A stretch of 64,000 bases of DNA from JAFEDN01 sp963697455 (GCA_963697455.1 CAVOOI010000007.1:62001-126000), one strand, 5' to 3'. Shown: positions 45,250-55,784, counted from the stretch's first letter. Numbers and translations are program-made. Notes: generated from the letters alone by a model not told the origin.

Positions 45250-46869
45250 ATGTCAAAGAAACCGTTCGATGCACGCCTTGTTTATACCGATCGCGGTTCA
45301 CTGCAACGGGGAATGTGGCGCAACCCTAAAGACAGCAAAAAAGGTGAAGTGCCGCTATCAGTGCTGTCAGACAAAAAATTGTCCAGCCTGGAGTCGTCCA
45401 TTACTCCTGGAAAAGCTGATTTTCAGGAAGGAATAAAACTTTTTTTGGCAAAGCAAAGCGATCGAGCATTGCCGCATTTTGAGGAATCAGTTAAACATGA
45501 ACATCCTCCTGCGTATTTGTTTCTATATTACATGTACAATAAAGGTTACAGTGTTTACGAGATATCAAAAGCAGAAAAATTTCGTAGAAGTGCGACACAG
45601 TATAGGCAATGGTTTCATAACCAGGCTAAAATCGGTAATCCTGACTCGCAATTTTACCTTGGATTGTATTATGAATGGGTAGAGGAAGATCTGGATAAAG
45701 CTGCCGTATGGTATTTTGAAGCAGCAAATAGCGGGCATGCAGGTGCTCAAGCAGCCATAGGGTACTTGCTGTTGAAGGGCATAGGCATGGTTACGGATAA
45801 GGAAGGGGCGGTATCTTATTTACAGAAAGCTGCCGCCCAGAACAATTTGGATGCTCAATTCAATTTAGGATGCTGTTATGAGAAAGGGGAAGGCATCGAT
45901 AGAGACATGAAATTGGCAGTGAGCTGGTTTCGGGCAGCGGCTGAACAAGGAGACGTAGATGCTGAAGTCAAGCTGGGCTGGTGTTATGAGAATGGAAAAG
46001 GGATAGCTAAAGACATACAGCAGGCAAAGTCTTATTACACGAAAGCAGCCTTAAAAAGACATCCTGAAGCTCAGCGTCTTCTTGATTTATTAAAACGGAA
46101 ATCTGCAATAGAGCTTAGCCGGCAAAGTTCAATCGAGAGTAGTGATTTTAAAAATAATTTTTTGCAAAAGATTGAAGAAAAGGAACATGCAGAAAATAAC
46201 GATCAAAAGGTGGTAACTCAGAAAAATCCAGAAGACCCGCAAAGTCCGGTTAGGTATACTAAAGAAGAGGAAAAGGCGGTTATATGGCATCAACAAAAGG
46301 CTGATATGGGGGATGCCCGGGCTCAAACCCAATTAGGCTGGTATTATCAGGAAGGCATAGGCATACCTAGAGATGTGAAAAAAGCGGTAGAGTTGTATCT
46401 AAAAGCAGCTGATCAGGGAAATTCAGATGCTCAAAATAATCTGGGCTGGTGTTATCAGAATGGGATAGATATCGCTGAAGATTTACAAAGGGCTATATTT
46501 TATTATAAAAAAGCGGCCGATCAGGGAAATGCACTCGCACAGTATAATCTTGGCAGATGTTATCAGACTGGCACGGGTGTAGAAAAAGATATGAAAACAG
46601 CAGTAAGTTATTATATAAAATCTGCTGCCCAAGGGTATATGCATGCTCAAATCAATTTGGGCTGGTGTTATGAACAAGGGGCTGGAGTCCGCAAAAATGG
46701 TCAAGAGGCGGCAAAATGGTACCGAACAGCTGCTGCTACAAGTGATAATTCTGCTTCAGCGAAGTCTTCTTCTTCTCTGGCTGGGAATCCCAATAACGTC
46801 TTTAAAAACCGTGTTCGATTGCCCGCTGTAAAGCCGGTTTCCTCCCGGCGTAATGTATGCCAAATTTAA
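45250..46869 (+). CDS. Sel1-repeat (TPR-like) protein, candidate effector
   Basis: The 539-residue protein is built of Sel1-like repeats of about 36 residues. Examples are AQFNLGCCYEKGEGIDRDMK, LGWCYENGKGIAKDIQQAKS, LGWYYQEGIGIPRDVKKAVE and AQYNLGRCYQTGTGVEKDMK. They fall in two blocks (about 130-285 and 350-510) split by a charged linker. No signal peptide. Sel1 proteins mediate protein-protein contacts; in Legionella several are translocated and needed for host entry or trafficking. It is the last gene of the second tRNA-Val island. Confidence 0.9.
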   Translation: MSKKPFDARLVYTDRGSLQRGMWRNPKDSKKGEVPLSVLSDKKLSSLESSITPGKADFQEGIKLFLAKQSDRALPHFEESVKHEHPPAYLFLYYMYNKGYSVYEISKAEKFRRSATQYRQWFHNQAKIGNPDSQFYLGLYYEWVEEDLDKAAVWYFEAANSGHAGAQAAIGYLLLKGIGMVTDKEGAVSYLQKAAAQNNLDAQFNLGCCYEKGEGIDRDMKLAVSWFRAAAEQGDVDAEVKLGWCYENGKGIAKDIQQAKSYYTKAALKRHPEAQRLLDLLKRKSAIELSRQSSIESSDFKNNFLQKIEEKEHAENNDQKVVTQKNPEDPQSPVRYTKEEEKAVIWHQQKADMGDARAQTQLGWYYQEGIGIPRDVKKAVELYLKAADQGNSDAQNNLGWCYQNGIDIAEDLQRAIFYYKKAADQGNALAQYNLGRCYQTGTGVEKDMKTAVSYYIKSAAQGYMHAQINLGWCYEQGAGVRKNGQEAAKWYRTAAATSDNSASAKSSSSLAGNPNNVFKNRVRLPAVKPVSSRRNVCQI

Positions 46870-47149
46870 AGAACTAAGTGATACTTCCGTTTGCCAGGAT
46901 GATACGGCCTCATGTTGCCTTAAAATGCGTCTCATTGTTTCCCACGAATTGAGATATTGCAATAAAAATGACAATGAATTACAGTAGCACTTTGATTCAT
47001 TTGATTTTTAAGTGCCAAAATTTTTTAGGGTATTTTTGGGGAACATTGTGAATTACTTTATAATAATTTTATAAATCAATCTATTAGAGTGGGAATTAAA
47101 CCCCGCTCGTGCCTAACAGTTCTTGATCAACTTTAATGTGAGAAAATCA
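46870..47149. other. Intergenic region ending in attachment-site repeat 3
   Basis: 280 bp with no supported gene, AT-rich near 47020-47090. At 47099-47115 the sequence AACCCCGCTCGTGCCTA repeats the tRNA-Val 3' end with two changes. This is probably the original tRNA 3' end displaced by insertions. thrS starts about 35 bp later; no strong promoter was recognised. Confidence 0.7.
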
Positions 47150-49011
47150 ATGGTGCGGATTACTTTAGCCGATGGTAGCCAAAAACAATTTCCCGGAGCG
47201 GTGACTGCTTTGGAAGTCGCGGAATCTATTGGCCCTGGCTTGGCCAAAGCCGCATTGGCTGCGCAAGTGGACCAGAAACTAGTGGATTTATCTTATCAAA
47301 TTACTGAAGACGCCACCTTAAAAATTATTACTGGCAAAGATCCTGCCGGTTTAGAAGTCATTCGCCATTCTACTGCGCATTTGTTGGCGCAGGCGGTAAA
47401 AGCATTGTTTCCCGAAGCCCAGGTCACTATCGGCCCGGTGATTGAAGATGGCTTTTACTATGATTTTGCCTGTGATCATCATTTCTCCCCTGAAGATCTC
47501 GCAGCCATTGAAAAAAAAATGCAGGAACTGGTGAAAGCGGATTTAGCCGTCCAACGCAAAGTGCTGACCCGTGATGAAGCGATCAAGCATTTTTCCCAAA
47601 TGGGCGAAAATTATAAAGTTCAAATTATTCAAGAAATTCCTGCAGATCAAACCCTTACCGCGTATCAACAAGGTGATTTTATTGATTTATGCCGCGGGCC
47701 GCATGTAGCCCGCACCGGTCAGTTAGGCGCTTTTAAACTGACCAAAGTTTCTGGCGCTTATTGGCGCGGCGATCCTAAAAATGAAATGCTGCAAAGAATT
47801 TATGGCACTGCTTGGGCGGATAATAAATCCCTCAAAGAATATTTGCATCGAATTGAAGAAGCGGAAAAGCGCGACCATCGATTGATCGCGAAAAAAATGG
47901 ATTTATTCCATCTTCAGCCTGAGGCGCCTGGCATGATTTTCTGGCATCCCAACGGCTGGACATCTGATTCGGACTATGCGCGAATATTTACAGGAAAAAT
48001 TACGAAATTTATGGTTATCGAAGAAGTGAATACCCCGCAGCTAGTGGATGTGTCTTTATGGGCGCAGTCCGGGCATTTAGAAAAATTTAGCAGATGATTT
48101 ATTTCTTTCTGAATCTGAAAACCGTCAATATGCGGTTAAACCGATGAGTTGCCCTTGCCATGTGCAAATTTTCAAACAAGGCGTCAAAAGTTATCGTGAT
48201 TTGCCGATTCGCATGGCTGAATTTGGTTGTTGCCATCGCAACGAAGCTTCCGGCACTTTACACGGGTTGATGCGAGTACGCGGTTTTGTGCAGGACGATG
48301 CCCATATTTTTTGCACTGCCAGCGCAAATTCAAGCCGAAGTACGGCGTTTATTCAACAATTACGCCAGGTATATACTGATTTTGGTTTTACTGACATTAT
48401 CTATAAATTATCTACCCGTCCTGAAAAACGCATCGGACGATGATGCCAAGTGGGACTTGCTGAAAAAGCGTTGGCAGAAGCTTTAAATTCTGCCGGCGTC
48501 GAATGGCAATACTCTCCGGGAGAAGGCGGATTTTATGCGCCCAAAATCGAGTTTTCCTTACGCGATTGCTTGGGCCGGGTTTGGCAATGTGGAACCATGC
48601 AGGTCGATTTTTTTCTGGCCGATCGTTTGGGCGCACACTTATATCGCCGAAGACGGTTCTAAACAAGCCCCGGTAATGTTGCACCGGGCTATTTTAGGTA
48701 CATTGGAACGCTTTATTGGTATTTTATTGGAGCATTATGCCGATGGATTGCCGCTTTGGTTAGCGCCAATCCAAGCGGTCATCATGAATATTACCGACCG
48801 GCAGGCCGATTTTGCCCGAGAAATAAGAGAAATTTTAAGAAATCAAGGCGTTAGGGCCAATTTGGACTTGCGTAATGAGAAGATTGGCTTTAAAATCCGC
48901 GAACACACTATTGCTCGCGTTCCTTATCAGTTAGTGATTGGGGACCGGGAGGTAGCGGATAGAACAGTTGCAGTGCGGCAATTGGGCAGTGAAGCATTCG
49001 GTTACTCTTAA
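47150..49011 (+). pseudogene. thrS: Threonyl-tRNA synthetase, multiple frameshifts as read
   Basis: All domains are recognisable across frames: N-terminal TGS (MVRITLADGS), editing domain with STAHLLAQAVK and CRGPHV, class II catalytic motifs HLEKFADDLF (after repair), KPMSCPCHVQIF, MAEFGCCHRNEASGTLHGL, DDAHIFC, GGFYAPKIEF and PVMLHRAILGTLERF, and the anticodon-binding domain to EKIGFKIREHT. At least seven indels are needed between about 47955 and 48655. The catalytic FYGPKIEF glycine reads as Ala. ATG 47150 is preferred to an upstream TTG. Charges tRNA-Thr; essential, so the breaks are suspicious. Confidence 0.9.
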
Positions 49012-49079
49012 GATAGACGAATTGCTGATCAACTGATTACAGCGGGATAATAGCATGAGAATAATTGGAGGACATAGTT

Positions 49080-49609
49080 ATTAGTGAAAAGAAAACGCGA
49101 GTGAATCAGCAGATTCATACCCCTCAAGTGCGTTTAATTGATGAAGAGGGTAACCAAGTTGGAGTGGTTAATATTAGGGAAGCTTTAGCGGCAGCAGAAC
49201 GGGCGAGTTTAGATCTTGTAGAGATCTCACCGAACACTGAGCCGCCGGTTTGCCGGATTATGGATTATGGCAAATATCGCTTTGAAAAAGGTAAGAAACA
49301 TGCTGCTCAGAAGAAAAAGCAGCGCCGTATCCAAATTAAGGAAGTGAAATTTCGCCCCGTGACGGATATTGGTGATTACCAAGTAAAAGTGCGCAAAATT
49401 ATTGAATTTTTGAGCGTGGCGATAAAGTAAAAATCAGCTTACGTTTTCGTGGCCGTGAAATGCAGCACCGTGAATTAGGAATGGGGTTGCTGAACAGGAT
49501 TAGGGGTGATTTACCGACCGGTTTAGTGGTTGAACAAGAAGCCAAAATCGAAGGTCGACAAATGGGAATGGTGGTTTCCATGGGTAAGCAGGAAGCCGCA
49601 AAAACCTGA
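49080..49609 (+). CDS. infC: Translation initiation factor IF-3, probable AUU start, one frameshift
   Basis: Binds 30S subunits and checks start codons. The start is set at ATT 49080, seven bases after GGAGG (49068-49072); AUU is the known self-regulating infC start. The TTG at 49065 overlaps the ribosome site and is rejected. Family motifs: REALAAAERASLDLVEISPN, PPVCRIMDYGKYRFEKGKK and IKEVKFRP. The frame breaks in the T-run at about 49410; restoring one T gives ERGDKVKISLRFRGREM and continues to 49609. Second gene of the operon. Confidence 0.88.
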
Positions 49610-49672
49610 ACGAGTGAATCGCAATGAAGAACTCAGATTCAATACAGTGAATAAAGGTTAAAAGAGGTACTA

Positions 49673-49863
49673 ATGCCAAAGATAAAATCAAATCGCGGCG
49701 CCGTTAAGCGGTTTCGTCGCACCGGTACGGGGGCTATTAAGCGCCGTCGTGCATTTCGAAATCATATTCTGACCAAAAAAGCTCCTAAGCGGAAAAATCA
49801 GCTGGCGCGGCCAGCTCGAGTCAATGAGCGTGATTGGCCGATATTGATAAATTATTAAGTTAA
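49673..49863 (+). CDS. rpmI: 50S ribosomal protein L35, frameshift near C terminus
   Basis: The N-terminal MPKIKSNRGAVKRFRRTGTG and HILTKKAPKRKNQL are typical of L35. The frame as read ends early in WPILINY at 49858. Adding one G in GATTGGCC (about 49836) gives RDWADIDKLLS and a stop at 49863, a normal L35 tail length. Located between infC and rplT, the conserved order. Confidence 0.88.
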
Positions 49864-49880
49864 GTGAGTGGAGAGAATTT

Positions 49881-50238
49881 ATGCCCAGAGTTAAAAGAGG
49901 TGTACAGGCCCGGGCCCGTCACAAAAAATTACTAAACGAAGCCAAAGGCTATTATGGTGCGCGCAGCCGTATCTACCGGGTTGCTAAGCAGGCGGTTATC
50001 AAAGCCGCTCAATATGCTTACCGGGACCGTCGGCAAAATAAACGCAATTTCCGCGCATTATGGATTGTCCGTATCAACGCCGGAGCTCGTTTACATGGTC
50101 TTTCTTACAGCCGGTTAATGAATGGATTAAAGAAAGCCAATATCAGCATTGGATCGTAAAATGCTTGCGGATCTAGCCTTGAATGATGCTGGCGCTTTTG
50201 CACAGTTAGCTGAAACTGCCCAACAAGCTTTGCAATAA
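49881..50238 (+). CDS. rplT: 50S ribosomal protein L20, frameshift near C terminus
   Basis: MPRVKRGVQARARHKKLLNE and GYYGARSRIYRVAKQAVIKA are classic L20. As read the protein stops after NISIGS at 50159. Removing one G from ATTGGATCG (about 50152) gives ISIDRKMLADLALNDAGAFA and a stop at 50238, the normal length of about 118 residues. L20 is an early assembly protein and often represses this operon. Confidence 0.92.
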
Positions 50239-50250
50239 TCTCAAACATTT

Positions 50251-51233
50251 ATGCGTAATGAACTGGCTGCTTTATTGGATGAAGCCAAAGTGTCGATTGC
50301 CAAAGCGGCAGATCCGGATGCTGTCGAACGTTTGCGGGTGCATTATCTAGGTAAAAAAGGCCAATTAACCGGTTTGCTCAAATCGGTATCGGAATTGCCG
50401 CCAGATGAACGGCCCGAGATGGGAAAAATTATTAATCTGGCCAAACAGGAAGTGCAAGCTTTGCTGGCCGAGCAAGATACTTTGCTTCAGAGAAATTGCT
50501 AAAAGACCGGTTACAGTCAGAAACCATTGATGTGACCTTACCAGGCCGGGGCCAGCAAATCGGCTCTTTACATCCGGTCACCCAAGTTAGATTGAGAGTG
50601 ATTCAGTTATTTTCAGCAATGGGATTTACCGTAGCAGAAGGCCCTGAAATTGAAGATGACTATCATAATTTTGAAGCGTTAAATATCCCCAGTTACCATC
50701 CTGCACGCGATAGCCATGACACGTTTTTTTTTCCAAATGGCTTATTATTACGCACCCACACTTCCAATGTGCAAATCCGTACTATGCAAAAACAAGCTCC
50801 TCCTTTGCGAATTATTACGATTGGCAGAGTTTATCGATGTGATTATGATCAAACTCATACCCCGATGTTTCATCAATTGGAAGGCCTAGTGATAGATAAA
50901 CACTGCAATATGGGCCATCTCAAAGCATTGCTACAGGATTTCCTGCAAAAATTCTTCGAAACTGAATTAGAGTTTCGGTTTCGCCCAAGTTTTTTCCCTT
51001 TTACCGAGCCTTCTGCTGAAGTAGATATGCGCAAGGCGGATGGCAATTGGCTGGAAATTCTAGGCTGTGGCATGGTGCACCCGCAAGTTCTTAAAAATGT
51101 AAATATCGACCCAGAAGAATATAGTGGCTTTGCTTTCGGTTTAGGTTTAGACCGTTTGGCAATGTTGTTTTACGGTATTCCCGATTTGCGCGTATTATTC
51201 GAAAATGACTTGCGAATGTTGTCCCAGTTTTAA
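50251..51233 (+). CDS. pheS: Phenylalanyl-tRNA synthetase alpha subunit, one frameshift
   Basis: MRNELAALLDEAKVSIAKAA and RVHYLGKKGQLTGLLKSV form the N-terminal coiled coil. The catalytic part shows HPVTQVR, FSAMGFTVAEGPEIEDDYHN, DTFFFPNGLLLRTHTSNVQI, GRVYRCDYDQTHTPMFHQLE and FGLGLDRLAMLFYGIPDLR. The break at about 50488 lacks one G (CAGAGAAATTG versus CAGGAGAAATTG), which restores QEKLLKDRL. It starts 12 bp after the repaired rplT stop. Confidence 0.93.
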
Positions 51234-51256
51234 AAGAAATTCCCATAGGGTAAATA

Positions 51257-53637
51257 ATGAAATTAAGTGTTCAATGGCTCCAAGAATGGCTGGATTCTCC
51301 AGTTGAGGCTGAAACTTTAGCTGCAATTTATAATATGTCTGGTTTGGAAGTTGAATCGGTGCTGCCCGCTGCCGGAGAGTTTCATAATGTGGTAGTGGGT
51401 TTGATTGAAGCTGAATCAATGCACCCAGATGCCAAACGGCTACATTGTTGCCTAGTGAATGTCGGCAAAGCCGAACCTCTGCCCATTGTTTGCGGCGGAG
51501 TGAACGTGCGCCCTGGGTTGAAAGTTGCGGTGGCTTTGGCCGGTGCTACTTTGCCCGGAGGCTTAGAAATTAAGCAAAGCTTGTTACGCGGCCAGCCCTC
51601 TTGCGGTATGATTTGCTCGGCCAAAGAATTAGGTTTGGGTGAGGACAATGAGGGCTGTATTTTGGAATTGCCCGTTGACGCTCCCATCGGTACAGATTTA
51701 CGTGATTATTTGCATTTGAATGATCATATCATCGATATTGCTTTAACTGCCAATCGAGGTGATTGTTTAAGTATCAATGGCTTATCGAGAGAATCTGCAG
51801 CATTACTTAAAATTAAGGCCCGTCCCCCAAAAATGTCACCAGCGCCAGCCGTGATACCTGATACCCTTGAGATTGAGTTGACTGCCGCCGACCGCTGTCC
51901 TCGCTATCTAGGCCGAGTTATCCGTAATATTAATCCTGCCGGGAAGACGCCGGTTTGGATGCGTGAACGTTTTCGCCGTGGCGGCATTCGTAGTATCCAT
52001 CCCGTAGTGGATGTGACCAATTATGTCATGCTAGAGCTAGGGCAACCGCTACATGCATTCGACTTGAATAATATTGCCGAAAAAATTCAAGTGAGAATGG
52101 CGCAACCAGGTGAAATGTTAACCTTGCTGGATGAGCGGCAGTTGCATCTCCAGCCTGAGGATTTGGTGATTGCTGATCAAAGCCAGCCCTTAGCGCTGGC
52201 TGGGGTGATGGGTGGCGCCGCATCAGGCGTCCAACTTACACGCGGCATCTGTTCTTAGAAAGCGCTTTCTTTAATCAGGTGCCGTTGAGCCTCACGGCTC
52301 GCCGCCATGGTTTACAAACCGATTCTGCTTATCGTTTCTCGCGGGGAGTCGATTTTGAATTGCCGCCTCAAGCCATAGAAAGAGCGACGCAGCTGCTTTT
52401 AGAAATAGTGGGCGGTGACCCTGGGCCCGTGATTGAAAGATCAGAGCCCAGCTGTTTGCCCAAACCCGTTACTATTTTATTGCGTAAAGCACAAATTTCA
52501 CGCTTGTTGGGCATCGAGCTGCCGGATCAGGAAGTGGAGCGGATTTTGGAATCTTTAGGAATGCTAGTTACCAAGCACTCCTCGGGATGGCAGGTACAAA
52601 TTCCCAGCTACCGTTACGATTTAACGATCGAAGTTGATTTAATCGAAGAATTAGGCCGGCTGCATGGTTATCATCTGATTCCGGCGCAACCTTTAGTTTC
52701 CATGTTGCTGCCCTCCGGACCACCGGCCCGGCAAATTTCGCAGGGCCGATGGTTAGATGTTCTGGCTGACCGTGGTTATTCTGAAGCGATTACTTATAGT
52801 TTTATCAGTCCACGCTGGCAGGAGTGGTTGGATCCGCAAAGTCCAGCTTGGGTATTAAGTAATCCTATTTCGGCTGAAATGAGCGTGATGCGCACCAGTT
52901 TATGGCCAGGTTTATTGCAAGCTCTTCAATATAACCAAAACCGCCAAATCCCCAGGGTGAGATTATTCGAATCCGGTTTATGTTTTTTACCATTAGGTGA
53001 GCAAATCCAACAGCTTGAAATGCTGGCAGGGGTGGTGAGTGGCTCAGCTTATCCTGAGCAGTGGGGAACTTCTTCACGTCCGATAGATTTTTTTGACGTG
53101 AAAGCTGATATTGAAGCTTTACTGGCGCTATCAGGACAAGCATCCCGTTACAGCTGGCAGCCTGTTCAACATCCTGCTTTACATCCAGGGCAAAGCGCTG
53201 AGTTATTGTATGCTGGCCAACCGGCAGGCCGTGTGGGAGCTTTGCATCCCTCCGTAGCTCAAAAATGCGATGTCACGGGGCAGGTCTACCTTTTTGAATT
53301 AAAGCTTGATATTATAAAAGCAATGCAATTAAATGAATTTAAATCTATTTCAAAATTTCCTGGTGTTCGCCGAGATATTGCAATCACGGTTCCTCAAGCC
53401 GTGCCGGCTGAGGAAATTAAAAAACTTATTGTAATAAAAACTGGAAAGTTATTGAATAATGTGCAAATATTTGATGTCTACCAAGGCTCAAATATTGAAA
53501 AAGGTCAAAAAAGCATTGCCTTGGGGATGACCTTTCAAGATGCTTCACGCACTTTAAAGGAAAATGAAATCCAGGCTATTGTTGATGATTTAATCAACGG
53601 TTTGGAAAAGGAATTTAACGCTAAGCTGAGGATGTAA
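51257..53637 (+). CDS. pheT: Phenylalanyl-tRNA synthetase beta subunit, one frameshift
   Basis: Opens with MKLSVQWLQEWLDSPV. The tRNA-binding/OB domain (VVVGLIEAESMHPDAKRLHC; VCGGVNVRPGLKVAVALAGA), the B3/B4 editing part (IHPVVDVTNYVMLELGQPLH), the B5 domain and the C-terminal FDX-anticodon domain (KFPGVRRDIAITV) are all present. The frame breaks at about 52240: one missing base after CAACTT; repair reads TRHLFLESAFFNQVPLSL. Total about 793 codons, normal. Works as alpha2beta2 with PheS. Confidence 0.93.
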
Positions 53638-53655
53638 ATCAAAGAGGATGGTTGT

Positions 53656-53979
53656 ATGGCGGCACTAACTAAAGCAGATTTAGCGGAACACTTGTTTAAT
53701 GTAATGGGATTGAACAAGCGGGAAGCAAAAGATCTCATCGAATTATTTTTCGAAGAAATCCGGCAAGCCCTGGAGCATGGCGAATCTGTTAAATTATCTG
53801 GTTTTGGCAATTTTAATTTACGTGATAAAAAACAACGCCCCGGGCGGAATCCTAAAACGGGTGAAGAAATTCCGATTACTGCCCGCAGGGTGGTTACTTT
53901 TCATGCGGGACATAAACTTCGTTCAAAGGTAGAGCATTATGCTGGTTCAGAAACGCAAGGCGAATCTGACCAAACTTGA
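53656..53979 (+). CDS. ihfA: Integration host factor alpha subunit
   Basis: Intact 107-residue DNA-bending protein of the HU/IHF family: LTKADLAEHLFNVMGLNKRE, ESVKLSGFGNFNLRDKKQRP with the proline tip GRNPKTGEEIPI, and VVTFHAGHKLR. It follows pheT by 18 bp, the usual gammaproteobacterial order. The next gene's ATG lies inside its 3' end. Confidence 0.97.
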   Translation: MAALTKADLAEHLFNVMGLNKREAKDLIELFFEEIRQALEHGESVKLSGFGNFNLRDKKQRPGRNPKTGEEIPITARRVVTFHAGHKLRSKVEHYAGSETQGESDQT

Positions 53980-54325
53980 TCAGTTGCCTCCTATTCCGGA
54001 AAAATTATATTTTACTATAGGTGAAGTGGCTGAATTATGCCAGCTTAAACCACATGTTTTGCGTTATTGGGAGCAAGAGTTCGATCAATTAAATCCCGCG
54101 AAACGGCGGGGGAATAGACGTTATTATCAGCGTTCGGAAGTTCTGTTGGTGCGGCGTATCCGAGATTTACTGTATGAGAAAGGATATACTATTGAAGGCG
54201 CCCGGCAAGCGTTAGTAGAACAGCCGCCGCTGCAAGAACATTCTGGAATTTCCCAAACTCAGGAAGTTATTCGCCAGGCCGTTCGCGAGCTTGAAAAATT
54301 AGCCAATGAGTTAGAGTCGTTTTAA
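53939..54325 (+). CDS. MerR-family transcriptional regulator
   Basis: The 128-residue protein has a MerR winged-helix domain (about 20-90): YFTIGEVAELCQLKPHVLRY then WEQEFDQLNPAKRRGNRRYY. A short helical tail follows without metal-binding cysteines. It overlaps ihfA by 41 bp, so it is coupled to the operon. A MerR gene after ihfA is conserved in many gammaproteobacteria; ligand and targets are unknown. Confidence 0.9.
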   Translation: MLVQKRKANLTKLDQLPPIPEKLYFTIGEVAELCQLKPHVLRYWEQEFDQLNPAKRRGNRRYYQRSEVLLVRRIRDLLYEKGYTIEGARQALVEQPPLQEHSGISQTQEVIRQAVRELEKLANELESF

Positions 54326-54396
54326 ACAATAGTTCAGGGGAGTAAATCTGCAAACGCAGTTCCTATCCACAAGGTGAGCTATTATGTTCGATATTT

Positions 54397-54470
<74 letters not shown>

Positions 54471-54488
54471 AACCATATTCCATAGATC

Positions 54489-54644
54489 GTTAATATTTCC
54501 CGCCGCCACCAAGCCCGTTGCGGATAGACCGCATGTCGGGTCCTGTCGGCTGCGTCCTTTTACATGCTCGCTGCGTTGCGCGTGCAAAAGGACTCCGCCG
54601 CCACCCGTTAGCTGGCGCGCTTGGCGGCGGCGGGAAATATTAAC
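54489..54644. repeat. MITE-like palindromic element, copy B (156 bp)
   Basis: Ends GTTAATATTTCCCGCC and GGGAAATATTAAC, with the same GC-rich termini and the palindrome GCGGATAGACCGC. It is closely similar to the reverse complement of copy A at 7455-7608. It lies about 18 bp downstream of tRNA-Pro and holds no gene. Confidence 0.85.
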
Positions 54645-54798
54645 GAGCAAATTTGCCAAAATTCGAAAGTATGTTTTGATAGAGTGCCAGACATAGATTT
54701 GGTAGGTAGTTAAGATGGGTTTTAATTAGTTCTTGATTATTATTCAAATCATGTTAAATTTAGCGTCGTGACCTATTTTTAGGTGCGAGGAGATAGTC

Positions 54799-54978
54799 TT
54801 GAATAAAAAATTACTCGATATTTTAGCTTGCCCATTATGTAAAAGCAGGCTTATTTACGACCCTAAACAGCAAGAATTGATATGCCGTATCGATAAACTG
54901 GCCTATCCGATTCGGGAGGATATTCCGATTATGTTAGTAGATGAAGCGCGGCGTTTAACTGATAAGGAGGCCGTCTAA
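54799..54978 (+). CDS. Trm112-family small zinc-binding-like protein (YcaR-like)
   Basis: The 59-residue frame starts at TTG 54799 after GAGGAGA. It reads LLDILACPLCKSRLIYDPKQ with the CPLC pair, then ELICRIDKLAYPIREDIPIM, the classic end of YcaR/Trm112-like proteins. Only three cysteines remain. The stop overlaps the kdsB ATG (TAATG), and ycaR-kdsB is a known conserved pair. These proteins are thought to support partner methyltransferases or enzymes. Confidence 0.9.
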   Translation: MNKKLLDILACPLCKSRLIYDPKQQELICRIDKLAYPIREDIPIMLVDEARRLTDKEAV

Positions 54979-55745
54979 TGGAATTTCGAGTAATTATCCC
55001 TGCTCGCTACGATTCTACCCGCTTGCCGGGAAAAGTCTTGCTCGATATTAATGGCAAGCCGATGCTGCAGCACGTCTTTCAACGGGCTATGGAAAGCGGA
55101 GCGGACAGCGTAGTGATTGCAACGGATAGTCCAAAAATAAGCAAAGTTGCTCAAAGTTTTGGCGCCAAGGTCTGCATGACTTCAGCCGATCATCAATCCG
55201 GTACGGAACGTATCGCTGAGGCTGCTTTAGCTCTGGATTATGCTCCGGACGAAATTGTAGTCAACGTTCAAGGCGATCAGCCGTTTATTTTACCCCAAGC
55301 AATCCGTCAGGTAGCTGAGGATTTAGAAAAACACGATAACGTTAAAATTAGTTCAATTTGTGAGCGTATTACTCACGGCAGAGATTTGTTTGATCCCTCC
55401 GTTGTTAAAGTGGTGTTAAATTGGCGAAACTATGCGGTTTATTTCAGCCGTGCGCCTATTCCTTGGGATGTCGAACGCTTTAAAGGCCTCACCAAACCAG
55501 AATTAGATAAAATACCTCCCAGTGACCAGCATTATCGCCATATCGGTCTCTATGCTTATCGAGTCAATTTTTTACAGGAATACATTGAATGGCCGGCTTC
55601 CCCTCTGGAGCAAATGGAATCATTAGAACAGCTCCGGATATTATGGAATGGTACCCGCATGCACATGGTAATTTCTAAAGACCGCATTCCTCCGGAAGTA
55701 AATACCCCGGAAGATTTAGAGAAAATTAAAGAATATAGCCGGTAG
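54978..55745 (+). CDS. kdsB: CMP-KDO synthetase (3-deoxy-manno-octulosonate cytidylyltransferase)
   Basis: The 255-residue enzyme activates KDO with CTP for lipopolysaccharide core synthesis, confirming a Gram-negative. Motifs: IIPARYDSTRLPGKVLLDIN, VIATDSPKI, SGTERIAEAA, VNVQGDQPFI, YFSRAPIPWD and RHIGLYAYRVNFL. GGAGG precedes the ATG. It is translationally coupled to the Trm112-like gene. Confidence 0.97.
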   Translation: MEFRVIIPARYDSTRLPGKVLLDINGKPMLQHVFQRAMESGADSVVIATDSPKISKVAQSFGAKVCMTSADHQSGTERIAEAALALDYAPDEIVVNVQGDQPFILPQAIRQVAEDLEKHDNVKISSICERITHGRDLFDPSVVKVVLNWRNYAVYFSRAPIPWDVERFKGLTKPELDKIPPSDQHYRHIGLYAYRVNFLQEYIEWPASPLEQMESLEQLRILWNGTRMHMVISKDRIPPEVNTPEDLEKIKEYSR

Positions 55746-55784
55746 TGGCAAAAAGCATGTCATTCCCGCGTAGGCGGAGCGAGC

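Noticed and set aside
47950..48660. Programmed ribosomal frameshifting in thrS
   Set aside because: At least seven shifts in both directions, without slippery-site structure, cannot be programmed.
49065..49067. TTG as the infC start
   Set aside because: It overlaps the GGAGG ribosome site; the ATT at 49080 has correct spacing and family precedent.
52279..53637. Second half of pheT as a separate gene
   Set aside because: It starts mid-domain, has no ribosome binding site, and joins the first half after one base is restored.
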